A DNA stretch of 64,000 bases, from contig NZ_JACJPL010000027.1 of assembly GCF_014696065.1 (NCBI RefSeq), forward strand, positions 868,001 through 932,000. Reading direction: 5' to 3'. This document shows, piece after piece, positions 25,985-36,251 of this stretch. Every line of letters starts with the position of its first letter. Position 1 is the first letter of the stretch. This DNA is from Leptolyngbya sp. FACHB-261. GTDB taxonomy: Bacteria > Cyanobacteriota > Cyanobacteriia > FACHB-261. The translations under genes were made by a program, and so were the position numbers. The notes below the pieces were generated by a model. It had not been told where the DNA came from. It searched no databases and saw only the letters and a program-made list of their open reading frames with translations.

Positions 25985-26398
25985 ATGAAATCTCCGCACA
26001 AGTATGTCCTCCTACTCAACCCACCGCCGGAGGATCTATATAACCTGACAGGGTTACTTGACCAAATTAACTGCCCCTTTGCTGTGGCTAGCAGCCTCAA
26101 TCAGGAGTTGGGTTGGAACCGTGAAGGCTGTCCTTATCTGATTATTTTGGGTAGCTCTGACCGCCACTGGTCCCAAATACAAATCCAGCGCTTCCGGCAG
26201 CAGGCAGCAGCTAGAGGCTATCGAGACTCAATGGTTATTCTCGCCCTAACCGAAAGCCACGCCACTAGTTGGCCAACTCAAGATGAAAATCCTGGTTTCG
26301 ATGGCTTCTTAGTTAAACCTTTGAGCGCTGATATTTTGGCTTCCCTGGTTGAAAGCGCTTGGGTACGGCAACTGCAGCCTTGCATCCCAGTCAACTAG
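25985..26398 (+). CDS. Degenerate response-regulator receiver-like protein
   Basis: 137 residues. The beginning (KYVLLLNPPPEDLYNLTGLL) and end (DGFLVKPLSADILASLVESAW) have the strand-helix pattern of a CheY-like receiver, including the conserved Lys-Pro near the C-terminus. The acidic pair usually found after the first strand is replaced by Asn-Pro-Pro, and the phospho-acceptor Asp after the third strand is not evident (LIILGSSDRHW). It is therefore probably a pseudo-receiver that does not take part in His-Asp phosphotransfer. No output domain is attached. Confidence 0.65.
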   Translation: MKSPHKYVLLLNPPPEDLYNLTGLLDQINCPFAVASSLNQELGWNREGCPYLIILGSSDRHWSQIQIQRFRQQAAARGYRDSMVILALTESHATSWPTQDENPGFDGFLVKPLSADILASLVESAWVRQLQPCIPVN

Positions 26399-26411
26399 TT
26401 AGCTGGGATGC
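26382..26411 (+). terminator. Hairpin over the end of the receiver-like gene
   Basis: GCATCCCAG (26382-26390) pairs with CTGGGATGC (26403-26411) over 9 bp; the loop contains the stop codon. No T-tract. Probably a transcription end or 3' protection for the receiver-like gene. Confidence 0.45.
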
Positions 26412-26490
26412 GAAGCTGGCCAAGATTTAGAAGCTAGCAACTCTAAGATTCTTTCAGTGATTGAAACCAGTTCTCACAACCGACAGGTAG

Positions 26491-27183
26491 CTAGCGAAAG
26501 TTCTCTGGATTTAAGCGAGGCCTTCTAGAACTATCAGGAGCCAGGCCAGAGCCTGTACCACCATCAGCTGGGTCTAGAAATGGGCGGAGATTTAAAGCTT
26601 GAGGGGACCTTGGTGGAGCAAGGGTTCCCAAGATCGAACCCAGACGGGATAAGTCAAGACCAGGCAAGTTGAGGTCAGAACCCCGCTCACCGTAGGTATT
26701 GACGGCTTGGGTTTGTTGACCCGAATCAGCAGTAGAAATATTTTGAAAGACTCGGTCACGGGTAGCCAGCGGGTCATTGCCAGGTGGCACCGTGAAAATG
26801 ATGCGGCAGCTTGGATTCTGCTGAGTAGTGGCGCAAACAACGTCATAGCCATTCTCTTTACCAGTGCGCATCTCTTGCAGCCCATCAGGACGGTAGGCTT
26901 CTAGACGACGGCTAATCTCAGCACAGCGACGCTGAGAAGTCCAACCACCGCCCAAGGCATCAGGCTTAGCCCAAGCAAAGCTCTGGTTGGGCTGGCTCTC
27001 GGGGCGGTACATCACCATGTACTCGCCATTGGATGATTCACAGGTGAAGCGACTGGGCTCAGGGCCTGTTGGCTCAGGCGTGGAGCGACCAGGACTTTCG
27101 GGCTGAACTTGGGCTAAGACGGTTAGACACGGGCTTCCTACAGCGATCAACACTGCTAGACCAACCAAAGCTGAGCCTCTCAT
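26491..27183 (-). CDS. COP23 domain protein, secreted
   Basis: 230 residues with a signal peptide (LVGLAVLIAVGSPCLTVLAQ). The domain at about 45-150 (FTCESSNGEYMVMYRPE, WTSQRRCAEISRRLEAYRPDGL, YDVVCATTQQNPSCRIIFTVPP) matches COP23, named after a cyanobacterial circadian oscillating protein. Four cysteines in it probably form two disulfides. The C-terminal 70 residues are Pro/Leu-rich and low complexity. Secreted or membrane-associated; biochemical role unknown. ATG start. Confidence 0.85.
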   Translation of the reverse strand: MRGSALVGLAVLIAVGSPCLTVLAQVQPESPGRSTPEPTGPEPSRFTCESSNGEYMVMYRPESQPNQSFAWAKPDALGGGWTSQRRCAEISRRLEAYRPDGLQEMRTGKENGYDVVCATTQQNPSCRIIFTVPPGNDPLATRDRVFQNISTADSGQQTQAVNTYGERGSDLNLPGLDLSRLGSILGTLAPPRSPQALNLRPFLDPADGGTGSGLAPDSSRRPRLNPENFR

Positions 27184-27450
27184 ATCAAGTCCCTCCCCGG
27201 GTTCTTCTCTAAACTTGTCTTGACCGAGTTGAGTAAGATTTTGTGCCCAATTTCACGGGTTTTGTCGAGATCAGGTCCGACCATACCCAATCCAGCTTAT
27301 AAATAACGCTTATAACCCGACCCAACCGGGCGTTAAGTTGTCTGAATCGTGAGAATTAAGTAAACTTTAGTGAAGCGAAAGACACAAATTATCTATCTTT
27401 CAACCCGCTCAGACTCAGAGTGATCCCCTGACACTAAGGCTACCGAATCT

Positions 27451-29337
<1,887 letters not shown>

Positions 29338-29396
29338 ACATTCGTTAGAGGAATAGGCAAAACTCTGAGTCCCAATTCACCGTAGCCTCTTAGCTA

Positions 29397-29439
29397 GTAA
29401 CCCTTGCCCCTTACCCACAGGGCAGGGGTTACTCTTTTT
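29397..29439 (+). terminator. Intrinsic terminator of ftsH
   Basis: GTAACCCTTGCCC (29397-29409) pairs with GGGCAGGGGTTAC (29420-29432), 13 pairs including one wobble, followed by TCTTTTT. The right arm overlaps the last codons of the convergent methyltransferase gene. Confidence 0.85.
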
Positions 29440-30055
29440 GTGCCTGAAGTACCTGTAAGCTGCCACCCACGTAGAATCGGTGCGCAGTTACTCGAAGGCC
29501 AGCTCTTTGCAGCAAAAGCGCTAAGTCGGTTTCTAGGAGGTGCCAGGCTGTATGAGTTTCAAACAAGGCCAGGAATAAGGCTAGACCGGGCCACAGCAGC
29601 GGTTGACTGGGCTTGTGGAAGTCAATGGTTGTGAACATCCCTCCAGGCTTTAACACCCGGCAAACCTCGACTAGAATTTGCTGCAGTTGTTCAGGCTCCA
29701 TTTCGTGGAGCGCAACGCTGGTATGCACTACATCGAACTGCCCATCAGCTAGCGGCATGGCTTCAGCAAAGGCTTGTACGTAGGTCGCCTGAGGAACATT
29801 GCGTTCAGCTCGTCGCAAAGACTTGGGTGATGCATCTAGACCCGTCACATTTTGAGAGCGCTCCACCAAAAAACGCGTAGTTTGCCCACTACCACAGCAG
29901 AGATCGAGCACCCGTGTCTCAGCCTGAATGCTAAGACCAGTTAAAGCCAATTGTCGGAAGCGGGCTTCTCCCCCTACGCTCAGCGCTGCTAAGCGTGAGA
30001 CGCTGTCGTAGAGCCACTGGTAACGGTAGCTCCAATCTCGCAGGATCGTAGCCAT
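29429..30055 (-). CDS. Class I SAM-dependent methyltransferase
   Basis: 208 residues. The Rossmann motif I is VLDLCCGSGQTTRFL (about 48-62), with acidic motif GLDASPKSL, motif II FDVVHTSVALHEM and motif III LKPGGMFTTIDFH. The overall layout is UbiE/menG-like, with an N-terminal segment YRYQWLYDSVSRL typical of quinone or small-molecule methyltransferases. The acceptor is not identifiable. The start ATG overlaps the stop of the upstream VOC gene by one base, so the two are translationally coupled. Confidence 0.85.
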   Translation of the reverse strand: MATILRDWSYRYQWLYDSVSRLAALSVGGEARFRQLALTGLSIQAETRVLDLCCGSGQTTRFLVERSQNVTGLDASPKSLRRAERNVPQATYVQAFAEAMPLADGQFDVVHTSVALHEMEPEQLQQILVEVCRVLKPGGMFTTIDFHKPSQPLLWPGLALFLALFETHTAWHLLETDLALLLQRAGLRVTAHRFYVGGSLQVLQAQKE

Positions 30056-30417
30056 CAGGGAGCTTCACTCAACTCGATGACATTGCCATCCGGGTCTTGA
30101 ACAAACAGAGCTTGTCGGCCTGACGCACTCATTTGCACTGAGTAGCCATGAGTAACCAGTCGCTCCTTGGCAATATTCAAGTCGGCGACAGCTAGGGCTA
30201 GATGCGGATTTCGTCCCCACTTCTCTGCACAGTTCTTTCTAGCCTCCCCATCTCCAACCATCAAATGGAGCTGCTGAGGTCCGATTCTATACCAGGCTCC
30301 TGGAAACTTGAGCTGCCGCTCAATCGCCTCTAGGCCAAGAATGCCACCGTAAAAGGCCATAGCTCGCTCAAGATCGCTAATTAGCACTGCAACATGCAAA
30401 AAACCCGTTACTTTCAT
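30055..30417 (-). CDS. VOC (glyoxalase/bleomycin resistance) family protein
   Basis: 120 residues forming one vicinal-oxygen-chelate domain of two beta-alpha-beta-beta-beta units: FLHVAVLISDLERAMAFYGGILGLE (metal ligand His at 8), LHLMVGDGE, HLALAVADLNIAKERL and ALFVQDPDGNVIELSE (metal ligand Glu near the end). The metal-site residues are present, but substrate cannot be predicted. It is the first gene of a two-gene unit with the methyltransferase. Confidence 0.87.
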   Translation of the reverse strand: MKVTGFLHVAVLISDLERAMAFYGGILGLEAIERQLKFPGAWYRIGPQQLHLMVGDGEARKNCAEKWGRNPHLALAVADLNIAKERLVTHGYSVQMSASGRQALFVQDPDGNVIELSEAP

Positions 30418-30858
30418 CCAGAACTGTTTCCTGCTTCCTTTGTGTTCAGCCGCCTTGTAGTCTTGCGAGTCGCGTTCTTTTCGGATTTAACTTAGATAGT
30501 GAGTACTATTTTTTACACACTTAGATGCGAGATTTGCCTAGCTATAAAGCACCGATAAAGTAGCAATACAAACTCTCATCAAGACTTCACGCACATTCCA
30601 TCTCAGAAAAACAATAATCGACTGAATAGGTGGGGTGCTCAATAGTTGACCAACATCCGCATCTATGAAGGATGAATAAAGGTTTATCTCACTCAACCTC
30701 AATGCTTAAACTGCCAGTCTGCACTTTCAGCAACTTGGCTGACCCAACAAACTGTAGCCCAGTGATAGGCTGAGCTCAGCTTGTGATTTCCCTTCTCTAA
30801 GTCTCTGTTAACTCTCTAATTTTTCCACTACTTCATTAGCGTAGGACTGCTTCTGACC
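30418..30858. other. Divergent AT-rich intergenic region
   Basis: About 440 bp between the minus-strand VOC unit and the plus-strand Npun_R1517 gene. AT-rich, no gene or strong hairpin seen; promoters for both sides should be here. I saw no GTA-N8-TAC NtcA box. Confidence 0.45.
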
Positions 30859-31137
30859 ATGAGCTACAACTCTCTACAACGCTCTGCCGAAAACGTAGAT
30901 GTTACCATTTATGAGTGTGAAGTTCAGCTTAAGTTTCGTCTCATTGAAGAGCGAGGTGTATTAACCAATCGGGAGCAAGTTTTAGAAATGCTGCTCGATG
31001 CTCTCACCTGTGGCCCTGATGAGTATCTGGAATATCAACACACTGAAGTCAACGTTCGCGAGTTAGATGAAACAGCAGCAGCCCCAGCGATGCGTCGTCA
31101 GCTCATTCGGCTCCGCAACTCCCCAGAACTTCATTAA
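30859..31137 (+). CDS. Npun_R1517 family (heterocyst-differentiation regulator family) protein
   Basis: 92 residues, ATG start. The sequence VTIYECEVQLKFRLIEERGVLTNREQVLEMLLDALTCGPDEYLEYQHTEVNVRELDE is characteristic of the small cyanobacterial family named after Npun_R1517, described as a transcriptional regulator of heterocyst differentiation. The family also occurs in strains without heterocysts, so its presence does not prove nitrogen fixation. There is no recognisable helix-turn-helix in it; the acidic C-terminus may mediate protein contacts. Confidence 0.82.
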   Translation: MSYNSLQRSAENVDVTIYECEVQLKFRLIEERGVLTNREQVLEMLLDALTCGPDEYLEYQHTEVNVRELDETAAAPAMRRQLIRLRNSPELH

Positions 31138-31225
31138 GTTAACGTTCTCCGCCGACAGGGTGTCCATCGTTTTTTAGTTCCCTGCTTTTCGTTTTTTGCT
31201 TCATCGAATCTAGATTTAGTAACTC

Positions 31226-32209
31226 TTACGAGACTCGGTTCGTATAAGCAGTCATCGGTTCCTGAATAAAGCGGATGTAAAGGTGTCGGAACGTTGACTG
31301 CAAAATTCGAGGCAAGCCGAAATCGAGGGGGACCATGTGGTCTGGAAGCTGCCAATCGGTTATTTTTAGAGCCTCAAGGTCAGGGCCAACAACTTGGATC
31401 TGTGAATTCAGTGAGGGACATAGGCCTAAATGGATAGAAGCAGCCACAGTAGGGACTTGCAGTAGCTCCACGCCAAGAATTTCAGTAAAGACCCGATCGA
31501 GAGTAAAGACATCGGTCGAGGCTGCCAATAGCCCCAGCGAGCGGGGTTTGCCATTGCTAGGGCCATTACCCTCGTGAGCGATGATGCCGTCGAGGATAGT
31601 GAGTCTTGGGTTGATCGCTCGGGCTGTTTCCACCAGCATTTCAGCAAAGCGAGCGCTGTCTTTTCCCGCTTCCAAGTGCCACCAGGCTTTCATCTTGCCG
31701 GGAACACAACCAAATAGATTTTTCACTCCCAGAGTTAGAGTGAGCTGTCCATGCGACTTGACCTTAGGGAGATTAATGACAACATCAGCCTCCATTGCCT
31801 CGCTACTCAGGCGCAGGTGGTCGAAAGTTTCACTAACCGTCTGATAGCGTCTGCCATGAAATTCGATGATCGGCAGTTCCAGAGCCTTTGCAACTGCCAG
31901 TAAACCATTGGCTCGCGCTACACCACGAGCACTACCAAAAGCGGGGCTGTCGCCCAAGAAAGGTTTGCCACCACAATCACGCACCATGACGGTCAGACAT
32001 TGCACAATCTCGGGCCGGGTTATGCATTCTCTCCCAGGTCGAGAGCCAGTGAGCAAATTAGGCTTTAGCAACACTCGATCACCCGGCTTCACTACCGCTG
32101 CTAGCCCTCCCATGGGTTGTAATAGTTGCTCCAGGTCCTGTTGTAGCTGAGGCAGATGGTAGGTGGTAGAGCGGTGCAGGCTAACCAGCGGGTAGAGATC
32201 GGACAGCAT
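31226..32209 (-). CDS. DUF362 domain-containing protein
   Basis: 327 residues, ATG start. DUF362 landmarks: VKPGDRVLLKPNLLTG, GGKPFLGDSPAFGSARGVARANGL, EADVVINLPKVKSHGQLTLTLGVKNLFGCVPGKMK, LTILDGIIAHEGNGPSNGKPR. The ferredoxin-like Cys clusters found in some DUF362 proteins are absent. Function of the family is not established; the KVKSHGLTL-type motif suggests an enzymatic pocket. It is divergent from glucokinase, with 79 bp between the starts. Confidence 0.87.
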   Translation of the reverse strand: MLSDLYPLVSLHRSTTYHLPQLQQDLEQLLQPMGGLAAVVKPGDRVLLKPNLLTGSRPGRECITRPEIVQCLTVMVRDCGGKPFLGDSPAFGSARGVARANGLLAVAKALELPIIEFHGRRYQTVSETFDHLRLSSEAMEADVVINLPKVKSHGQLTLTLGVKNLFGCVPGKMKAWWHLEAGKDSARFAEMLVETARAINPRLTILDGIIAHEGNGPSNGKPRSLGLLAASTDVFTLDRVFTEILGVELLQVPTVAASIHLGLCPSLNSQIQVVGPDLEALKITDWQLPDHMVPLDFGLPRILQSTFRHLYIRFIQEPMTAYTNRVS

Positions 32210-32288
32210 GGGTTGTAGCGAGAGGGCGATCAGTGGCAGATTGCAAGAGAATCATACACTCGGGAATACGGTCCCGGCGGGAGAGCCC

Positions 32289-33314
32289 ATGACCCGACTA
32301 CTGGCAGGCGATATCGGCGGTACTAAAACAATCCTGCGGTTGCTAGAAATCCGCAAGGGCGAACGACAGACATTGCTAGAGCGTCGCTATACCAGTGCAG
32401 ACTACCCTCATCTAGCTCCCGTGGTGCAGGCTTTTTTACAAGAGAGCGAAGCCGCCAACCAAGGCGATGAACTGCCAAGCTATGCCTGCTTCGCGATTGC
32501 TGGCCCTGTTATCAATGACACCTCTGAACTGACCAACTTGTCCTGGAAGCTGGACGGACGCCAGCTTGAGCAGGAGTTAGGCATTGATCATGTGCATTTG
32601 ATCAATGATTTTGCTGCAGTAGGCTACGGGCTTCTAGCACTGGGGCCAGAAGATTTAGAGGTCTTACAGCCTGGTCGCCCTAATACAGAGCGGCAGTCAG
32701 CAGCACCCATTATTGCTGTTGGAGCCGGAACAGGTTTGGGGCAGGCTTTTTTGATTCATCAGCCTAGCGGTTATGAAGTTTTCGCCTCGGAGGGCGGCCA
32801 CGCAGACTTCGCACCGCGTACTGAACAAGAAGTTGGATTGTTGCACTATCTGCTGCAGCGCTATGGACGGGTTTCCGCAGAGCGGGTAGTCTCTGGGCAA
32901 GGCATCACTGCCATATATGAATACTTACGCGACAGCCAGTACGCACCGGAGTCAGAAGCGGTCCGCCGGGAAATGGCTCAGCAGGATCCGTCAGCGGTGG
33001 TTTCCACCTATGCGCTAGCCCACAAGGATCGGCTTTGCGAACAAGCTCTTGAGATTTTCGTATCGGCTTATGGAGCAGAGGTCGGCAACCTTGCGATCAA
33101 GGTACTGGCCTACGGAGGGGTCTACATTACCGGTGGCATTGCCCCCAAGATTTTGCCTAAGCTCAAAGAAGGCTCCTTTCTAGAAAGCTTTCTAGCAAAA
33201 GGCCGGATGCGCCCTCTCATGGAGCAGATGCCAGTCTACGTCGTCTTGAACGCTAAAGTAGGGCTAATGGGCGCAGCAGTGTTTGCAGAACGGATGCAGC
33301 AAAATGCTCTCTAG
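32289..33314 (+). CDS. glk: Glucokinase
   Basis: 341 residues from ATG 32289, behind a GGGAG ribosome site. ATP/phosphate motif GDIGGTKT at 7-14, sugar-binding NDFAAVGYG, GAGTGLGQA, EGGHADFAP and GGIAPKI. This is the bacterial Glk (ROK-independent) type that phosphorylates glucose to glucose-6-phosphate for glycolysis and the oxidative pentose-phosphate route at night. An upstream in-frame start at 32208 would add 27 residues of unconserved sequence. The stop codon shares the palindrome CTAG with the stop of the convergent protease gene. Confidence 0.95.
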   Translation: MTRLLAGDIGGTKTILRLLEIRKGERQTLLERRYTSADYPHLAPVVQAFLQESEAANQGDELPSYACFAIAGPVINDTSELTNLSWKLDGRQLEQELGIDHVHLINDFAAVGYGLLALGPEDLEVLQPGRPNTERQSAAPIIAVGAGTGLGQAFLIHQPSGYEVFASEGGHADFAPRTEQEVGLLHYLLQRYGRVSAERVVSGQGITAIYEYLRDSQYAPESEAVRREMAQQDPSAVVSTYALAHKDRLCEQALEIFVSAYGAEVGNLAIKVLAYGGVYITGGIAPKILPKLKEGSFLESFLAKGRMRPLMEQMPVYVVLNAKVGLMGAAVFAERMQQNAL

Positions 33315-34879
33315 GGCCTTATTCCTATGGGCTTAGCTTGCAGCAGGGCTTGCCACTCGGGTGGCAGGGCTGAAACAGCTCGGATCACCGAAGTTTTGTC
33401 TAAGTCACTATTAGCGGCATGGTCAGCTAGAAACAGGTTTTCTGAAGGAATGCCGATCAGCTCGCCTTGAGCATTAATCGCTGCCCCACCAGAGTTACCA
33501 GAGTTCACTACCGCATCAGACAGAAAATCGTAGCGTTTGCCGTTGCTCCCACGAATGATGCTACTGATTGCCCCTTGCGTAAAGCTGAGGTAGGAACTGC
33601 CGTTCACTAGCGATGTCGTGCCTGGAAATCCCAGAATCCGAACGCCGTCACCTAGTTGCACTGCCTCAGCATTACCCAAGGGTAAAGTCGGTAGACGGAA
33701 GGACGCTGGCAAAGGATGGCCACGCAGATCCGAGGTAATTTGCAGTAGGGCCAAGTCGGTGTCCGCATCGTAGCGCAGTACCTGAGCCTGAAATAAAGGC
33801 ATCACCGGCTCGTCAACGCGCTGGACAACACTGACAATGACAGGTTCGTCTATAGGCTTCTGGGAGGTCGCCGCTTGAACAACATGAAAGTTGGTCAGGA
33901 TCAATCCTTTTGGGGTGACCAGGGTGCCCGAGCCTGTGCCTTTTGCTGTGACGATCTGCACAGTTGCCTTAAATAGGTAAGGCAGTGTTCCTACCGCAAT
34001 CGGCTCTTCGAAGAATCTGGTGAGAGCTGAATCGAAATCGAAGACGCGCAAACCCTTACGGTCTAACAGGTTGACACTATTTGAGCCTAGGGCTTTGAGC
34101 GCTTTAACCCCTCTCACCTGCAAGTGGTAGCTGCCTTGAGCAATCGGTTCTAGGGTCGACACCAGCAGGGTGTAGGGCCCAGTTTTAGGCAATTCCGCTG
34201 CTAAAAGCGAACCGGCATTGCGTTTGGAGAAGTCATCATTCTCCGCAAGGACATTGCCATCTGGCCCTACTAGGCGAAGATAAGTGTCTAGCTTGCCGGC
34301 ACGGAGACTAGCCTCAAGCAACTGGCCTCGCCGTCCGTTAAAAGCATAGGCATCGAACAATTGACCACTACTGAGTAGACCATCCTGCAAGGACAAATCA
34401 CCCTTGAAGTCAGCTGATTGAGGCTGCAATGGCTGGACAGACGGCTCAGCCGCTCGCAACGTCAGGCCCACGTGGTACTTTCCCTTGGCAGTGGCTGAGA
34501 AGCTGTTGCAAAGAAGTCGGTACTGCCCATCCTTGACCAGGATTACCGATAGACGAGCATTATTCTCACTGCCAGAATCATCATCCGCCGCGATCTCGTC
34601 ACCGTTTGGCCCCAACAGAGTCAGGTAAGGATCGAACTGGTCGCTACTTAGTGTCACGTCTAAGCGTTCACCAGCACGGGCGCTGAATTCAATCGGATCG
34701 TAGGGGCTACCGTCAGCTTCTAGGCTGGCATCGGAGCTAGACAGTTCCCCTGTAAACTCCTGAGGTTGGTTCCGAGGCAGAGCTAGGGTGCTGGCGGTTT
34801 GTGAGCCGCTGCAACTGGCTAACAACAGCAACAGGCAGACAGCACAGCAGTGAGCGTCGATTGGGATTCGGGTCGGCAC
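33311..34879 (-). CDS. Lipoprotein serine protease with two PPC-like domains
   Basis: 522 residues, GTG start. A lipobox LASC ends at Cys23, so the mature protein should be anchored to a membrane. Residues about 40-140 and 155-255 are two pre-peptidase-C-like beta domains (FDPYLTLLGPNGDEIAADDD and LDTYLRLVGPDGNVLAENDD are matching strands). Residues about 300-500 are a trypsin-like HtrA-type protease: H332 in TNFHVV, D375 in DADTDLALL, S463 in NSGNSGGAA. No PDZ domain follows. It probably trims or degrades periplasmic proteins. Confidence 0.87.
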   Translation of the reverse strand: MPTRIPIDAHCCAVCLLLLLASCSGSQTASTLALPRNQPQEFTGELSSSDASLEADGSPYDPIEFSARAGERLDVTLSSDQFDPYLTLLGPNGDEIAADDDSGSENNARLSVILVKDGQYRLLCNSFSATAKGKYHVGLTLRAAEPSVQPLQPQSADFKGDLSLQDGLLSSGQLFDAYAFNGRRGQLLEASLRAGKLDTYLRLVGPDGNVLAENDDFSKRNAGSLLAAELPKTGPYTLLVSTLEPIAQGSYHLQVRGVKALKALGSNSVNLLDRKGLRVFDFDSALTRFFEEPIAVGTLPYLFKATVQIVTAKGTGSGTLVTPKGLILTNFHVVQAATSQKPIDEPVIVSVVQRVDEPVMPLFQAQVLRYDADTDLALLQITSDLRGHPLPASFRLPTLPLGNAEAVQLGDGVRILGFPGTTSLVNGSSYLSFTQGAISSIIRGSNGKRYDFLSDAVVNSGNSGGAAINAQGELIGIPSENLFLADHAANSDLDKTSVIRAVSALPPEWQALLQAKPIGIRP

Positions 34880-34928
34880 TGATCCAACAGACGAGGATAA
34901 TTTAGACTAGCTGCTCTGGCTGGAATCT

Positions 34929-36185
34929 ATGGCACGTTTTCTACACATTGCGGATATCCACTTGGGCTTCGACCGCTACGACAGCCCAGAACGGTCTGTG
35001 GATTTCTTCAAAGCCCTAAACGACGTGATCGAGCGTTATGCAGTCCAGACACAGGTAGATTTTGTGCTGATCGCAGGCGATCTCTTCGAGCATCGCAACA
35101 TTCAGCCTAATGTGTTGAACCAAGCCAAGGCTGTGCTTCGCAAACTCAAGGCTGCTGATATTCCAGCCCTGGTGATTGAGGGCAATCACGACAACCGACC
35201 TTACGGTACCCGCACCAGTTGGTTGCGTTACCTCGCAGAAGATGATTTGCTGCTGCTGCTGGAGCCACAGGCTGAGGATGGCGGTTGCTTTACTTACGAG
35301 CCTTGGGATGCAGAGGCAAAAGTTGGCGGCTATATCGACCTGCCCTGTGGGGTACGGGTTCTCGGCTCCTGTTGGTGGGGAGCCGCTGCTCCTCAAACGA
35401 TTCCGGCCTTGGCAGCAGCAATTGAGGTTTTGCCCCCAGGGCCCAAGCATACGGTGCTGATGTTCCACCACGGGCTGGAGGGCCAAATTGCCCGTTACAA
35501 CGGCGCTTTACGCTATCAGGAGTTGCTGCCGTTGAAGGCTGCCGGGGTTGACTATCTAGCTCTAGGACACATTCACAAGAATTACGAGCTTGAAGGCTGG
35601 ATTTTCAACCCTGGCTCTTTAGAAGCCAATAGCGTTGAGGAGAGCACCTTTGAGCGGGGAGCCTATTCAGTCGAAATCAGCCAATCCGGGATCCGAGCCA
35701 AGTTAGAGCGTCAGTATTATCAACGCACCATCCACCGTTTGCGCTTTGAGGCTACCGGCCAGGAGACTGTGCCGGAATTGGAAGAAAAAATTCTCGACTA
35801 CGTTCGCGGTCAAGAGATTGATCCCAAAACTCGTCCCATCGTCGAGCTCAAAATTGAAGGTCAGGTGGGTTTTGACCGGCTGGATTTGGACACGCGAGGT
35901 TTGCAGCGCGACCTGAAACAGCTAACGAATGCACTCGTATTTCTGTTGCGTTACGACGCGGCGGCTGTTGGCTACGCCACACCACTTTCGGACGATTCCA
36001 GCCGGATCCAGATGGAGCGGGAAGTTTTTACTGATGAGCTTGCAGCCAACGCTCACTACAAGAAACAGGCGACTGAACTGGCTCAAGCCCTGATCGGCCT
36101 TAAAGAAATGGTTCTAGAAGGGCGTCGGGAAGCAGAAGTTTACGAGTTTGTGCGCTCACGACTGCAATCATCTAATGAAGAATAA
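34929..36185 (+). CDS. SbcD/YhaO-like metallophosphoesterase, second copy
   Basis: 418 residues, ATG start. Motifs IADIHLGFDRYD (D9, H11), IAGDLFEHRN, IEGNHDNRPYG, MFHHGLEG and LGHIHKNYE are those of Mre11/SbcD-type nucleases. The C-terminal half differs from the 22772 gene and ends with a long helix (ELAQALIGLKEMVLEGRREAEVYEFVRSRL). This variant resembles the YhaO group, which pairs with a YhaN-type ATPase, but no such partner is next to it. It is divergent from the protease gene by 49 bp and convergent with dnaA. Confidence 0.85.
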   Translation: MARFLHIADIHLGFDRYDSPERSVDFFKALNDVIERYAVQTQVDFVLIAGDLFEHRNIQPNVLNQAKAVLRKLKAADIPALVIEGNHDNRPYGTRTSWLRYLAEDDLLLLLEPQAEDGGCFTYEPWDAEAKVGGYIDLPCGVRVLGSCWWGAAAPQTIPALAAAIEVLPPGPKHTVLMFHHGLEGQIARYNGALRYQELLPLKAAGVDYLALGHIHKNYELEGWIFNPGSLEANSVEESTFERGAYSVEISQSGIRAKLERQYYQRTIHRLRFEATGQETVPELEEKILDYVRGQEIDPKTRPIVELKIEGQVGFDRLDLDTRGLQRDLKQLTNALVFLLRYDAAAVGYATPLSDDSSRIQMEREVFTDELAANAHYKKQATELAQALIGLKEMVLEGRREAEVYEFVRSRLQSSNEE

Positions 36186-36251
36186 ATGCAGTACCTATAG
36201 GGTTGCCCTCTGAACTCAGCAGCCCCAACAGCTCCTATGATCCCATCGCAG

